Notes: generated by a model not told the origin, from the sequence alone. Shown: positions 23,317 to 64,000, numbered from the stretch's first letter. The stretch is 64,000 nt of DNA from Siderastrea siderea (GCA_964030785.1 OZ034966.1:6610652-6674651), one strand, 5' to 3'. Translations and numbers: made by a program.

Positions 23317-24575
23317 ATGTTTCATTCCCTATACGAGCTTCTGGGAAACAAAGCGTGGAATTGGACGCCAAAGTGCGAACAAGCCTTCAGTGACGTGAAA
23401 CTAGCGCTATCTTCAGAGACTGTGCTTGCGCATTACAACCCCAGTCTTCCAGTGGAGTTATCAGTGGACGCCTCACCATACGGATTGGGTGCTGTCATCA
23501 TGCACGTGTATCCCAATGGCACACGACGCCCTATTGCCTATGCGTCACGAACACTGAATGAACACGAGAAACGCTACGGTCAAATTGATAAGGAAGCATT
23601 GGCTATTATGTTCGGGCTGAAGCGGTTTCATTTATACCTGTATGGTCGACACTTTACAATTCTGACGGACCACAAGCCTCTAGAGCGAATCTTTGGCCCC
23701 AAGACAGCCATCCCTTCCTTGACAGCCATGCGTCTACAGCGTTGGGCTATCATTCTGTCAGCCTTTGACTACAGCATCAGATTTATTCGTTCAAAGGAAA
23801 ACGCAGTTGCTGACGCATTATCACGATTACCCCTGCCATCAACGCTAAGTGGCGAGAATGCTATTTTCAAGGTTGAAGAACGACTGATAGACTCGCTACC
23901 CATCACGCATAAGGAGATAAGTCACGCAACGCGAGTAGACCCTGTCCTATCAAAGGTGTTGGAATTTGTCAGGCACGGGTGGCCACAACATGTTGAAGAT
24001 CTACGCCTGAAACCCTTTTTCAATCGTCGATTTGAATTGTCAGTTGAGCAAGATTGTCTATTATGGGGTTTACGAGTTATCATCCCTACCCGCTATCAGG
24101 AAGATATGCTGGAAGAATTGCACACAGGTCACCCAGGCATTGTCCGGATGAAAGAGTTAGCACGCAGTTACCTATGGTGGCCGAATGTTGATCTAGAAAT
24201 TGAGCAAACTGTGAGAAACTGTGCTAGTTGTTAGCAGGTTAGGAAACCACCAGCTGTAGCACCACTAGCGCCGTGGATGCGGCCGAGTAATCCCTGGCAT
24301 CGAGTTCATGTCGATTACGCTGAAGATGAAAACGGGCATTATCTCATTATAGTTGATGCGCATTCCCGCTGGCCAGAGATCTTCTTTATGGCACGAAACA
24401 CGTTAGCTAAGGCAACGATCTCCATCTTACGAGAATTGTTTGCGAAATACGGATTGCCAGTTCACTGTGTTAGCGACAATGGTCCGCAATTTCGCAGTGA
24501 AGAATTCGCACATTTCTTAAAGATGAACGGTGTTAAACACATACGAGTATCCAGTAGATATACAGCATCCAAGCA
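23317..24575 (+). mobile_element. Ty3/gypsy pol relic: RNase H and integrase
   Basis: In order this holds the end of the reverse transcriptase (LYELLGNKAWNWTPKCEQAF), a Ty3-type RNase H (SVDASPYGLGAVI, YASRTLNEHEKRYGQIDKEA, LTDHKPLERIF, ADALSRL), and the integrase HHCC zinc domain (HTGHPGIVRMK...CASC). A TAG stop (24,232) follows directly after the last Cys, and then part of the integrase core (HVDY, VSDNGPQF). The core is cut before its third catalytic acidic residue, and gag, protease and most of RT are absent. No LTRs are evident. It is therefore a dead fragment. It is antisense to the alcohol dehydrogenase exons and lies between two of them. Confidence 0.9.
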
Positions 24576-25025
24576 GACATGCCTTATCAAGTGGCACATT
24601 TTCAGCGATCTGTTTTATGGAAACAAGAGCAAAACAATCCATTATTTGTTCCTCCAAAAACAGACAGGCAAATCCTTTGAAGTTACCTTGAGAGTAATGG
24701 ATCCAAACTAAATGTTCAATGACAAATATGTGAGAAGAAAGTGTAAATTATATGCATACCAGCAGTGTGTTTATCATCCTTCAATTCTTTTGTCACAATT
24801 TACACGAGGGGTACCTGAGATCTTCAGGACTATGGCAGTTCAAATTACCGGTAGCTTCAGTCTGTGTATGTCAAACTTAAAATCGTTAATTGTAAAGTTC
24901 TTGACAACTTATTCCTGACGCGCTCATCCTTGCATGGCCATGCCTCCACAACTGAACATGATGCAGTAGCATGCTATACGTTTTTCTTATTTTAAACCTT
25001 ATTCTAAGGTTCTAAGTGTACATAC
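24576..25025. other. Non-coding, between Ty3 relic and ADH exon
   Basis: I searched it for missing alcohol dehydrogenase exons on the minus strand and saw none. Confidence 0.45.
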
Positions 25026-25158
25026 CTTTGCGACACCAGCTTCAGGAACGACAGTGTACTCACTGAAGGTTGCTGTCCTAAAAAAGTGATAAAGAGGCTT
25101 TCCTTGACATGTAATCCGTGTTGTCCCATCAAGCATAACACCTTTCAGAAGCGCTCCA
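25026..25158 (-). pseudogene. Alcohol dehydrogenase, middle exon
   Basis: Bounded by a TTTCAG acceptor and a GTATGT donor. It continues the 26.1-kb exon in frame and encodes a segment with [19 protein letters not shown] and [14 protein letters not shown]. This matches the family's substrate-domain loop (DGTSRFTCKGK...FSEYTVV). The next expected block, the glycine-rich NAD-binding Rossmann fold with GLGAVG, is not found anywhere between here and 23,024. Confidence 0.78.
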
Positions 25159-25640
25159 CTGAAATGAACACACCACAACCAGTCATTAACACTGGAAGGT
25201 GAAATTTCTTTGAGTCATGGATAAATAATAATGAATTATCAATTGTCAATAACGAGTCATGTATAGTAATTATCTACGTTTGATTGACTAATCTAGATAA
25301 CATAAAAATTACGTTAAAACTCAATAGTGAAATGTAGTATAATTGACTGTTATTCTGTTTATTCCATGCCCCCATGAGTGTTTCAGTGTAGTCGGATTCA
25401 TTTTAGTCAAAAATTGACTTTAATTGAAAAACTATGCCACTCAGAGATATTTTCTGATAAGGCAGTTTTCATGCCATTGTCCTTGTGAAAGAGCTAGGCA
25501 ATCTCAGTAGCAAATGTTATGTAGTTTTACAAACTAACCAAAGTAATAACAACAGATTACTCAATCCAACATGACGGCAATTCACTGATTGACTGTCACT
25601 GATCTGATTGATTGACCATAGACCTGACTGACTGACTGAC

Positions 25641-25684
<44 letters not shown>

Positions 25685-26055
25685 GGTTGCTGTTCTTGAT
25701 TGATTGAGTTATTGATTATTGATTATTGATTGAGTGGGTGAGTGAGTGAGGGAAGGAGTTTAAGTGTGAGCGAACATGTGAGTGAGTGAATGACTATCCA
25801 CAGTTGCAAAATCAATGAGCACACAAGCAAGCAAGAGACTGAATGTGTGAGTGCATGACTGTGTGGTTGCTTTCTTGAATGAATGAAACAAAACTGAGGA
25901 CAGAGACAGTGCAGCAGTGGCAAATCAAAGAATGATGTGATTAGTTTTACTTTATCTGAAACACCTCTGAGTACCCACTGTCAAATGTTGCATGACAGTC
26001 CATCTAAGTTCCTTGAATAAAAATTTCCCTATGTTAATTAAAAGCAGAAAATTAC
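25159..26055. other. Intron-like interval with TGAT microsatellite
   Basis: It contains a CTGA/TTGA tetranucleotide tract at 25,622-25,682 and degenerate GAGTGAGT sequence after it. No gene was seen. Confidence 0.6.
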
Positions 26056-26137
26056 CTGCGACAATGGTTGGTTTTAGGATTTTTGCAGTATGTGCATTTC
26101 TCACAATGAATATAGAACACTGATATTACATGATCAC
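26056..26137 (-). pseudogene. Alcohol dehydrogenase, structural-zinc exon
   Basis: An 82-bp exon with a TTTTAG acceptor and GTAATT donor. It encodes GDHVISVFYIHCEKCTYCKN and PKTNHC, with the exact C-x2-C-x2-C-x7-C spacing of the structural zinc site of medium-chain alcohol dehydrogenases. The frame passes cleanly into the 25.1-kb exon. The upstream exons with the catalytic Cys and the GHE motif were not found to the right, so the gene looks incomplete at both its 5' end and its centre. Confidence 0.78.
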
Positions 26138-29100
26138 CTAAAAACAAGAAGGAATTGCATACAAATTCAAAACCAGAGTCTCTGGATCTCAAACAAACAA
26201 GCAAATGAACCTTCAGACACATTTAATTGTTGGTCACCTTCAATATTTCAAGGGTGGCATACATAATGATGTACATCAATTCTGGTAATGTCAGTATCAA
26301 TGATGACATCACCAGTCATGTCTGGCCGAACAGAGTTGTTGCAAATTGCAAAATTTACACTTAAACACGGAACGATCGAGCCTATATGACTGAGGCTGAG
26401 GTGTTCAGGCTGTCAATCACAAATCCCAAAGGGAGGCAAACGGGCGCATTTGATTGGCTCACTGACCAGACGGGAAGTCCACATTAGGAGCACTCTAGCC
26501 ACAAGAAGTCCACAAGGAGCACTCTCTCTCGGGAGTGAGCGACCAGAGGAGACAGCTGCAATTCAGGCTAGGAGCACTCCAAATTTGCTTCAAACATTCT
26601 TGCAAATCTTTGCTCTATTAAGCACTGTAAACATTTTGTTTAAGCCCTGCGAAATAGACAGTAATAAATCGACAAATAGCAAATTTCCAATCATTGCATG
26701 AGTTGCAAATAAAGCCTTCGTTTTTATGCTTGGATTTTTGCATTGCGAAGTTTTAAAAAGACAAAATAATCGAGAGGCAAAATACCCGCCACTTAAATAC
26801 TTGAAAATTTAAAACTGCTCAGGAAAAATAATTCAAGCGTGACTGGAGATGACATGCCTGATGAAAAAAAAGTCTAAAACTTTATTGTCTTTTATTTTAT
26901 TCCCTGAGTTTCAGAGAAAAGAAAATACTTTTTTTTAATTTGTAAAGTCGTGGTAATGACAGTGTATTATGAGAGCAAGCGGTTGAAAACAACATCACGT
27001 GTAAACAAAACACTCAAAATAAATTTGGAAACTTGCAGAGAGTTATATAATTAAACTAAACCATTTCAAATTGGTCCCACTAGTAGACTGACCAAAAATT
27101 AAAAGGTATTCAGTGACTTTTTGGGCTTTTATCCATGTTAAAACGACCGCCAATATTTCAACCATAGTCACAATGTTTCCGTTATTCTGCAAAATAATTT
27201 CGGGTCGACATAAAGGCGGTTGCATTTACTAAACTCCACTTGAAATCTCACTGTAAATGGAATCAGGGCAACTTATTAGTTAACTCAAGTTTTTTATAGA
27301 GCCATTTTGTCAAAGGAAAAGTTTATAACTGTTCAAACGTTTCACGACCGTTGTTTCCCCTACATTTGAATTTGCCAAATGAAGCCAGCAAAATGCTTCC
27401 TATGATCCTTTTATAGGCTCGCTCAAAAGCTTGGAGTATGTCTTCTCTTCTGCCAACTTCATAACTTTGGGGAGGGGGTGGGGACCCTGTATTAAGGGCT
27501 ATATGATGAAAAACACTCATCAGTGAATGAAAATATAAGTTACATAACTGTAACATTCAGCTTTACCTTTACATTTAGCTTTGTATAATTGCACTTGCTT
27601 TACACAAACTCTTGGCAGAAATTATGTCACAAAAGTATACCAAGGCCTGGAAACTTAAAGCAACTAGAGGCCCAGTTAAGATATTTATGAACATTTTCTG
27701 GCTTTAATCTTTGAGGTGCAATTTTCAGCTCATGAAGATGTGTAGCATTGAAATGTGTTATAGAGAGGGGTGAAAAATTTGGTTGGTGACGGTCGGTTGG
27801 TCAGTTGATCTGCCATAAACTTTTATCGTTAACGACATCCGGGAAGAACTTATTTAGAACTGATTAATTAGAAAATAGCTGTGTCCCCAGTTAGCACCCT
27901 GTCTTTACAGGGTGCTGCTAGATCACTTGACACGTGAATAAAGTTATTACTATTACATTATTATTATTATAAAAACGAAAATTCGGTTTGCGTTCTACAC
28001 AAAACGTTGAATTTGGTCATTTCACGTTGTAGTTGTGCACAGAACGGTAAAGAAATATACCAAAAATAACGCACGTGCAGAGTCGTTGTTTTGTTTATCA
28101 AAGCTTTTGTTTTGCGACCTTCTCGTCAGCCGTTGCTGTCGTGCAGATCTTTTGGTAAATGGTAGGGATTTCTGCAAATGGTAAGCGCCAGTCCCGAACG
28201 GATTTTCCCAACACGGAAATTTGATTACCATTTGCCCAAACCGACCCAAACGGTAAACCGACTGGTTTGCCCGTGTAAATGGTAAGCAAGCAGTATCTGC
28301 AACTGATTTTCCTGGCTCGTGCGATGTAAGATGAGTTTACAGTCTACGCAATTGATGCAATCATTTCAGTTCAGCGATTTGGACAAGAAAGCCCATGCAA
28401 GAGAGGCAGAAAAACCTGTCACACAATTAAACCGAGTCAACCAGCCCCTCCCTCCTCCCCCATGTAGCTACAATTCGTAAGTGTTATTGTTTTTTATTCA
28501 AAAACTTGAAAACTTCTGAAGCACTGAACACTTTGAGAAACGTGGCATTGATTTTGGTACCTTTGGTCAGCGTGCGTATATAGTTTCTTTTTATTGGTCA
28601 CCGGTTTTGAATCGCAAACGCGCGCGCGATTGGTTAGTTTTTGATTTTGCCCCCAAGCACAGTAAAGGTAGGATCAAATATAGAATCACCTTTTGAGTTG
28701 AAATGCGTTTGCTTTTTTCTTGGGGGGGGGGGGGGGGGAGAGGGGGTGGGTACATTCTCTCAACTTTCTCGGACTTGGAAAGCATTTTTTCATGTACGGG
28801 ACATTGCTCGCACTAAAACCGCAGTCGCTAAACGGACGCAAATCAACACGGTAAAGTGATCCAAACGGGTGAAAGACACTCGTGTCTAAAACCCACACAA
28901 GAGTGAACACGAATGGATACGGTTTAATACGAATGAACACGAGATGAAAAGAATTAGAAAAATGATAAAAATATGAAAATTAATGAAAATAATAAAAAAT
29001 GAAATGATATTGATAATGATAAATGAACACTCCCGTGTGGTTTAGACCGGATCTGAAAAGTACAGAAATGACCTTGAGATCAAAGGCTGAAACATGCGAC

Positions 29101-30675
29101 GATTAATTTCAGGCTCAGTCACCATCAAATCCTCTATACTCCTGCTGCTACCGATTTGCAAGACGCAAAATTGATCCATGTTCCGGTTACATCGTAAAGG
29201 GCTCAATTTTGCTTCAACGCAGGCTGTTCACGCGCGTATGTTTTCCTCTTTGCGGGATCACGTCTGCCTTCACAGCTTACACTCCCATCACCCGTCTTGA
29301 TGCTTGCTCATATTCAGTGTTTTCATCGGCAGATTTGGTTTATGTCAATTTATTGAGTTTTTCATTTGAAATATAATTTGTAATTTTGTATCTTAATTTT
29401 GTTCATTTTTAATGACCCGGGATGTTCCATAATTAAGCCCTCCACAGCCCAAAGAGACTGGGACGAGCTTGACCTAGAGAGAAAGAGCGATTAGTTTGAG
29501 ATCCAAAGGATCTAAAATAAAGAAAGGATGTCCAGAGCTAAGCAATGTCAAAGAGTTGACAAGAGTTTATTATATAAACACCACAACACACGTGGAGCCA
29601 AAGCAGACTTTTCACATTAATAATGACAATGTTACAAATCAAATATTCATAGAATTAAACTCAAATCCATCAAGTTTTAATTCCAAATTGATACTGTAAA
29701 ATAAATGATATACAATCTCGGCGTAGAGGTAGGGAATTTGTTCTATTATGTACAGGGTTAATTACAAGATCACGTCTAAATTTCATTTGACTTCCCTTCG
29801 ACGAGTGAAGGCAAAAGCAAATAATTTGAATAAGCACGCTACAAAAACAAAGGGGAAATATTGACAAAAAAAAAAAACTTTCACTGTTAGACCACAAACA
29901 GTGCTCCTTTTTCCGCCATGGATTGTTCTGCAAGAAGAAAAGTACGCGCCCGAGAGCTACAGCACGGAAACTCAAGCCATTGCAAGATAAGGCAAAGCCT
30001 CGTGTTCCAACGCCACATTCGCACTCGTATTTTGCTTATTTGCAAGACGATACACGAACGGAAAGAGGGACTGCTCCTAAGATCTAATTTCATTTCATCA
30101 TTTTTGTCAGAGGAACAGACGTACAAGTATTTGCCCTCTCTCGGTGTCTATTTCCACTGAAAATAATACAAAAGGGTTGAAGTAATACCCACTGCAAACG
30201 ATATAGTTGAAGAATAAGTGACAGAACTCAAGGAAGTAGCAAAACTTTACGAGATATAATATATTTGAAGGCCAGCAGCATGGTATCTTTGTTCTCTTGC
30301 ACGTGTTTCGAGCCCAGCTCAGTCAGGGCAAATGAGATTTTTCACAAGGGTCTAACATTTCATCAAAAATATTACAGACTAAACGACAAGCCTTGAGGGC
30401 GAAGTGTCGAGAACGTATATTTTATAGTATTTACATCCCAAACTACTCTTTACGTTATGTTATTTTCTTTGCGCTGGAGTGGGAGATTGAGGGGGTAGGA
30501 GTGGGGGATTTACAACTGAAGCCCACTACGATAAAAATAAAATCATGGCATCTTCTCTTTCATAAAACTGCTTTACAATAAAGGCGATGTCGCCCTCGGG
30601 CATTGTAAAAATGAAAATCTTTATCTAGCTACACTACTCGTATAAAATAATCATCTCGTCTGGAATATTTTTCAG
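26138..30675. other. Intergenic region between ADH remnant and PKN 3' end
   Basis: AT-rich with poly-G/poly-C tracts (for example about 28,724-28,738). No supported exon was seen. A LINE-like 3' tail lies at 27,860-27,972. The PKN 3' UTR should occupy the right end, but I could not place its poly(A) site. Confidence 0.45.
27860..27972 (+). mobile_element. Probable LINE 3' end remnant
   Basis: The sequence CACGTGAATAAAGTTATTACTATTACATTATTATTATTAT has the AATAAAG-plus-simple-repeat tail typical of CR1/L2-like non-LTR elements. No ORF remains. Confidence 0.4.
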
Positions 30676-59993
<29,318 letters not shown>

Positions 59994-60723
59994 TCTACAC
60001 CGATGGCGTAGAACAAACGCCGGCAAATCCGCAACAGTCTTGATCAAAGTTTTCGAACTCAACCATGACAGGCCATAGGGCTTGTCGGCAATAGCCAAAG
60101 TAAACAACGATATAACCACTTGGAGACTGAAACTAAAGCCCAGAAAACCTCACCTGGGCAAGAGAAAAACTCTTATCTTTGTTGCTGAGAATTTATAATG
60201 TCTGAATGAGCTAAAGAGAACGAAAAATTGACTAAAAATAGAAAAGAATCGTTTCAAAAATCTCGGAGAAGAGAGGTCCGATAACAACCGAAGAAGCTTG
60301 TTAGCTCGAAGAGGCCGCTGGGATGATGGACCATGGAGCACGTGACCTGACTGCATAAGAAAAATATTCAGCGAATTTCGCGGTTTTCTGGATAAAAAAG
60401 ATGAATACATGTAATGCGTTATTTTGTATTTTTCCTTTCTATTTACACTCATATTTCAATAAATTACATTCAGCAACATTTCACAGTTCTTGTGTTTAAA
60501 TGAAAGACTGTTTGACCGTGAAATAATCTGTACAAGAGTGGTTAACCGCTGTCCAAGGCATGCACAAAAACGCGCCAAAATTGAGTTCAGATCGTTCAGA
60601 TCAAAAAATTGTGCGAGATCTTTTCCAAATTTTAGGTCTTTCATCGTTTATATTATTGTGCTGATTCCGGTTCTTCGCACATGACACATTACAAGAACCA
60701 TTCAAGTCGGCATTAGCTTCAAG
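59994..60723. promoter_or_regulatory. Candidate bidirectional promoter, PKN / HMCES
   Basis: This 730-bp interval separates the divergent start codons of two widely expressed genes. It contains an E-box-like GCACGTGAC at about 60,338 and no obvious TATA box in either direction. Shared regulation is inferred from the layout. Confidence 0.55.
59995..60066 (-). promoter_or_regulatory. Upstream ORF before PKN
   Basis: An ATG at 60,066 opens 23 codons and stops with TAG at 59,995-59,997, a single base before the PKN ATG. If the 5' UTR includes it, it could limit initiation or allow reinitiation. The transcription start is not visible. Confidence 0.5.
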
Positions 60724-60743
60724 ATGTGTGGGAGAACTGCTTG
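60724..60743 (+). CDS. HMCES: HMCES exon 1
   Basis: 20 bases, MCGRTA plus two bases of the next Cys codon; donor GTATGA. Confidence 0.9.
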
Positions 60744-62532
60744 GTATGAGTGAGCACATCGACGAAAATAGAAACTGGAAATGAAGTTATTTCTTCCCAT
60801 CATGTAAGAAATTGAAGCTCTTTTGTTTCTTCATAACTGTTTGTCTTTGTTCTTATTCAGTACACTAGCAGCTGATGATTTTCCAAAGGCGTGCAGATAC
60901 AAAGGAAAGAACGGAAAAATACAAGAACCACAATGGAGGGATGGTGGAAGCGGGGCGAAGTATTATCTTTCGCACAACATCAGTCCGCAATCTTACACGT
61001 GAGTAGTAAGTTAAGTAGCTAGAGAGTACACTGCTGGTGAGTCTTGTGTGTTTACAAAACATACTGGTGAAAGAATGTCAGAAATGTCTCTTGTAAATAA
61101 GATTTTGAGTAGTAATGATACGGTACTTGTGACAAGCAGCATTAGATACAGTCAGAACAAGGATGTTTCCCAGACAGTCCCATTATGATCATTTCCTTGA
61201 CCCTCCCTCCTTATTGACATCATACCTGACCGGTTATTTTTCTCCCTTCCTTCACGAGGAAACATAGAAAATACAGATAACTTTCTCTTAACAATAATAA
61301 TAAGAATAAGAATAAGAATTAAATATAGGACAAATTCAACATAATGCATGATGTAATGGCCTACTGACCGTTCCTTCTTACCCCTGCAGAATTCCATTTA
61401 AAGTATTAATCCCTGAAGACTTCTATAAGAAATGGGTTTATCCCTGAAGACTTTCACAAATAAAGCATTTGCCCCCAAAGAACTTCATGAAATCTCTGTT
61501 TACCCCTGAAGAATTCCACTAATAATGTGGGTTTTAGCCCTAAAGAATTCCTCAGAAGAATTCCACCACTTTTATCCCTTACCCTTGCAGAATTCCACTG
61601 GCCCTCAACATGGGGGATACATCTAATTAATGCAGTTAAGCCCATATGCATCCCATGGGTCAATTTTTAATGCACAGTAGGAACAAACAATTTTAATATT
61701 AAAAATATATATAAAATTTGAATACACACTGGTGACAAACAAGTAATTTGTTCCAATGCCCCGTGATAGAGTACTGATCTACAGTGACAACCCACGACTT
61801 CTGGCTTTATACAGCGAGAATCAGTGGCATGGCAGTTCCAGAAAGAACTTTGTGTATGGTTGGGGGGAGGGAGGGCAAAAATGGAGAGGGGTTATTGAAA
61901 ATATCTTCTAGAGAGAATTTAAGAATTTTGGCAGTGCGACCTCTCAGCCTTGCTTCTTTTTTGGCAAAAAAGGAGTTGCCAGCCCCCTTCTCTCAAGCCT
62001 GTTATCAGATCTGCCACTGAGAGTTGTGGTCTCGTTGACTCAGATCAGAAGCCTTTCAAAGAATCAATAGGAAGCTGGTGGAGGAGACAGGGGGGTGGGG
62101 GAGTGTATGGGAAGCAGGGGAAGAGAGGGTAGGAAACAGGAGAGGAAGGAAAAAATTGTGTAGCATTTTGCAGTTGACAAAAGGACGAAGAGGTAGGAGG
62201 CAATAAAAATGGGGTGGGAACTGAGATTAAAGGGTATGGGAAGTAGGAAATTTGAACCAATGTGAGCAAATTATAAAATGACCTTTCAACTCAATTTCTA
62301 TTCATAGCCCAGTACTATTATCCAGCCAGCATTTCGAAGACACAACCTCAGAAGCTATGCCTGAAAGAGTTCTGCAGCCCATGAGGTGGGGCTTAATTCC
62401 TTCTTGGCACCGTGGGGACCCCAAAGACTTTGCTTACAACATGAGCAATGCTCGCAGTGACACCCTGTTGGACAAAAGGTCATTCAAGTCTCCCCTTGAG
62501 AAAGGCAAAAGATGTGTTGTCTTAGCAGAAGG
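60724..62532 (+). CDS. HMCES: HMCES (SRAP domain), first three exons, partial
   Basis: HMCES/YedK proteins attack abasic sites in single-stranded DNA through Cys2 and form a protective DNA-protein crosslink at replication forks. Exons 60,724-60,743, 60,861-60,998 and 62,308-62,532 join in frame to give 127 residues. They start MCGRTAC, with the nucleophile Cys2 exposed once Met is removed. Diagnostic segments follow: ISPQSYTPVLL, QPMRWGLIPSW, NARSD, KRCVVLAEG. The splice after AEG fits the family's next block (FYEW), which lies beyond the window. The full animal protein is about 350 residues. It is the only SRAP gene visible here. Confidence 0.94.
60861..60998 (+). CDS. HMCES: HMCES exon 2
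   Basis: Acceptor TTATTCAG, donor GTGAGT. Encodes LAADDFPKACRY, EPQWRDGG and YYLSHNISPQSYT, matching the SRAP N-terminal half. Confidence 0.93.
60999..62307. other. HMCES intron 2
   Basis: 1.3 kb. Near 61,380-61,600 there are loosely repeated units of the form 'CCCTGAAGA(A/C)TT(C)CA', spaced about 45-60 bp apart. No exon was seen. Confidence 0.6.
62308..62532 (+). CDS. HMCES: HMCES exon 3
   Basis: Acceptor TTCATAG, donor GTAAGA. Encodes the core QPMRWGLIPSWHRGDPKDF, NMSNARSDTLLDKRSFKSPL and KGKRCVVLAEG. Confidence 0.95.
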
Positions 62533-62771
62533 GTAAGAAGACTTGGGTATATACATGTAAAGTCGGTGTCAATTGATGTTTACCTTATTACAGGGAAATT
62601 TCCTGGCATCAAATTTGCACATTTTTTTGTGTGTGATTTGTTTGAAATCAGCAAGAAAAGGACAATGTGCAAAAAGAATTTTAATTATGTATTGGTCTTT
62701 ATTAGATGAAGTTTCAAAAAAGTTCTTCAAATCATCAAAATTTATTGTCACAAAATGTCACATCTCCAAAA

Positions 62772-62952
62772 GTAAAAAGGATAAAGTCGCACTCAGGCTA
62801 AGGAGGCCCACACGGCCAGAGCTTATCCCAGTTTCCATAGCATGAACCAACTGAGAATATTTCTACTCCCCCCGGACGGGATGATAGTCCATCGCAGGCC
62901 AGGGTTACTCCCCAGCAGTATGTCAACAGTACCCATTTATACACCTGGGTGG
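62772..62952 (-). mobile_element. 5'-truncated SINE with 13-bp target duplication
   Basis: Flanked by CACATCTCCAAAA at 62,759-62,771 and 62,953-62,965. It matches the non-tRNA body of the SINE at 36,222-36,508 but lacks the tRNA head. It is inserted in HMCES intron 3. Confidence 0.85.
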
Positions 62953-63082
62953 CACATCTCCAAAATCATGAATCAATCAAGATGTTGTGAAATTAAAAAA
63001 AAGACTCCCTACAGTCAACACTGCCCCCCCCCCCAAAAAAAAATAAGCCCACCAAAAAAGCATTTTGGACAAATAGTGTAAA

Positions 63083-63220
63083 ATCCTGGTTATAAGTCCC
63101 CCTAGTTATAAGCCGTTCTGGTTATAGGCCCATTGATCTGTCAACAAAAAATACATTCCAATTATAACCCCCCCTCCCCCCCCCCCCTGGATGTAAGCCC
63201 CCCTCCACTTATCCTTGTTT
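63083..63220. repeat. Fragment of the poly-G MITE family
   Basis: TAAAATCCTGGTTATAAG, then C-runs and ATTATAACCCCCC, matching about 31,490-31,680 in reverse complement. Only one terminal repeat remains. Confidence 0.6.
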
Positions 63221-63228
63221 CCTCAACA

Positions 63229-63241
63229 TAAGATAAGATAA

Positions 63242-63287
<46 letters not shown>

Positions 63288-64000
63288 ATTACTGGACTAT
63301 CTACCTATCTAACTACAAAAATTTAATAACAACAAATTCAAAATAACAAAAGAAAAGTCTGCTTTTCATGGAGGCCGTGTCTAAAATTCACTTACATGTA
63401 AGATTTAGATATTACTTTAAACTGTGCCGACTTAATTTAGATTTGAAATCGGCCAGTGAAGATGCTTGTCTTAGGTCTACAGGTAAGTTGTTCCACAACT
63501 GAGCTCCGCTGTACGAAAAACTTTTTTTGAGATAATCAGTTCGAGGTTGTGGAAGAACTAATTTGTTTTCGGTATTCCTTAAACGATAAGCACTAACATC
63601 GTCACGATATACGAATCTTGATCTCAGATAATCAGGAGTCATACCATGTAATGTTTTATACATTAGGATAGACTTCTGTTCCAATCTTTGATAATAGAGT
63701 CTTCGCCACCCCAGTGTCCGGAACAAATCATCTAAATTACTATCATAGCTCGCAGACATTAGGGTACGAGCTGCGCGGTTTTGAAGCCTTTGCAGTTTTT
63801 CAGCAAGGCCCTTGTTACAGCTTCCCCACACTACGTTGCAATAATCAAATTGTGGTTGAATAAGGCTATTATAAACTTTGATTAAAATATTAAATGGAGT
63901 GAGATGCCGAATTCGTTTAATTGCACCAATGGCACAAGCTATCTTCTTAGAAATGTTTTCAATATGACACTCCCAGTTTATATTTTGATCAACATAAACT
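63229..64000 (-). mobile_element. LINE 3' part: reverse transcriptase C-terminal region
   Basis: A frame open from the window edge to the stop at 63,412 reads NWECHIENISKKIACAIGAI, LIQPQFDYCNVVWGSC, KLQRLQNRAARTLM and FSYSGAQLWNNLPVDLRQAS. This is the characteristic C-terminus of CR1/L2/jockey-type non-LTR ORF2. The 3' UTR ends AATAAAGTTATCTTATCTTAT, a (CTTAT)n tail typical of such elements. It is intact as far as seen and lies in HMCES intron 3, antisense to the gene. Confidence 0.88.

Noticed and set aside
25622..25760. CRISPR-like array
   Set aside because: Simple tetranucleotide repeat in a eukaryotic intron-like region; no spacers.
28000..29060. Possible exons around poly-G tract at 28.7 kb
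   Set aside because: Frames on both strands depend on homopolymer runs and lack splice support.

Overview
This is eukaryotic nuclear DNA: AT-rich, with small exons in long introns, classical GT-AG splice sites, tRNA-derived SINEs, LINE tails and many inverted-repeat DNA elements. The protein families and repeat landscape suggest an anthozoan cnidarian, most likely a stony coral. The organism is inferred; the genes are read directly.

Right half (30.6-64 kb). Two conserved genes stand head to head. On the minus strand is a complete protein kinase N (PKN/PRK) gene: 23 coding exons from 59,993 down to 30,676, in frame throughout, giving about 973 residues (three HR1 coiled coils, a C2-like domain, an AGC kinase domain and the PKN C-terminal tail). 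On the plus strand, starting 731 bp away, are the first three exons of HMCES (SRAP domain); the rest lies beyond the window. The interval between the two start codons is a candidate shared promoter, and a 24-codon upstream ORF ends one base before the PKN start. The 10-kb PKN intron between exons 7 and 8 contains a 542-codon intronless ORF on the same strand with no family I recognise, a 2.9-kb terminal-inverted-repeat element, and a LINE relic sandwiched between two long TACTC pentanucleotide arrays. Other PKN introns hold two adjacent TTAA-flanked elements, SINEs and MITEs.

Middle (19-30 kb). Three minus-strand exons of a medium-chain zinc alcohol dehydrogenase (class III/I type) are present, but the exons for the coenzyme-binding centre are absent. 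A decayed antisense Ty3/gypsy pol fragment lies exactly in that gap. Several TIR elements lie around it.

Left part (0-19 kb). This is repeat territory. Two segments (A, 2.1 kb; B, 0.8 kb) are contiguous at 16.0-18.9 kb, but at 1.8-10.2 kb they are separated by 5.5 kb that begins and ends with the same 13-bp inverted repeat. Segment A carries a short F-box-like gene that is truncated in the left copy. Between the two loci lie a giant palindrome (about 0.9-kb arms, 10.55-12.39 kb) abutting a 120-codon ORF of unknown function, and a second long inverted repeat (13.0-14.8 kb).

The strongest leads for something undescribed are the nested 542-codon ORF, the palindrome with its 120-codon ORF, and the 5.5-kb element defined by its filled and empty sites.
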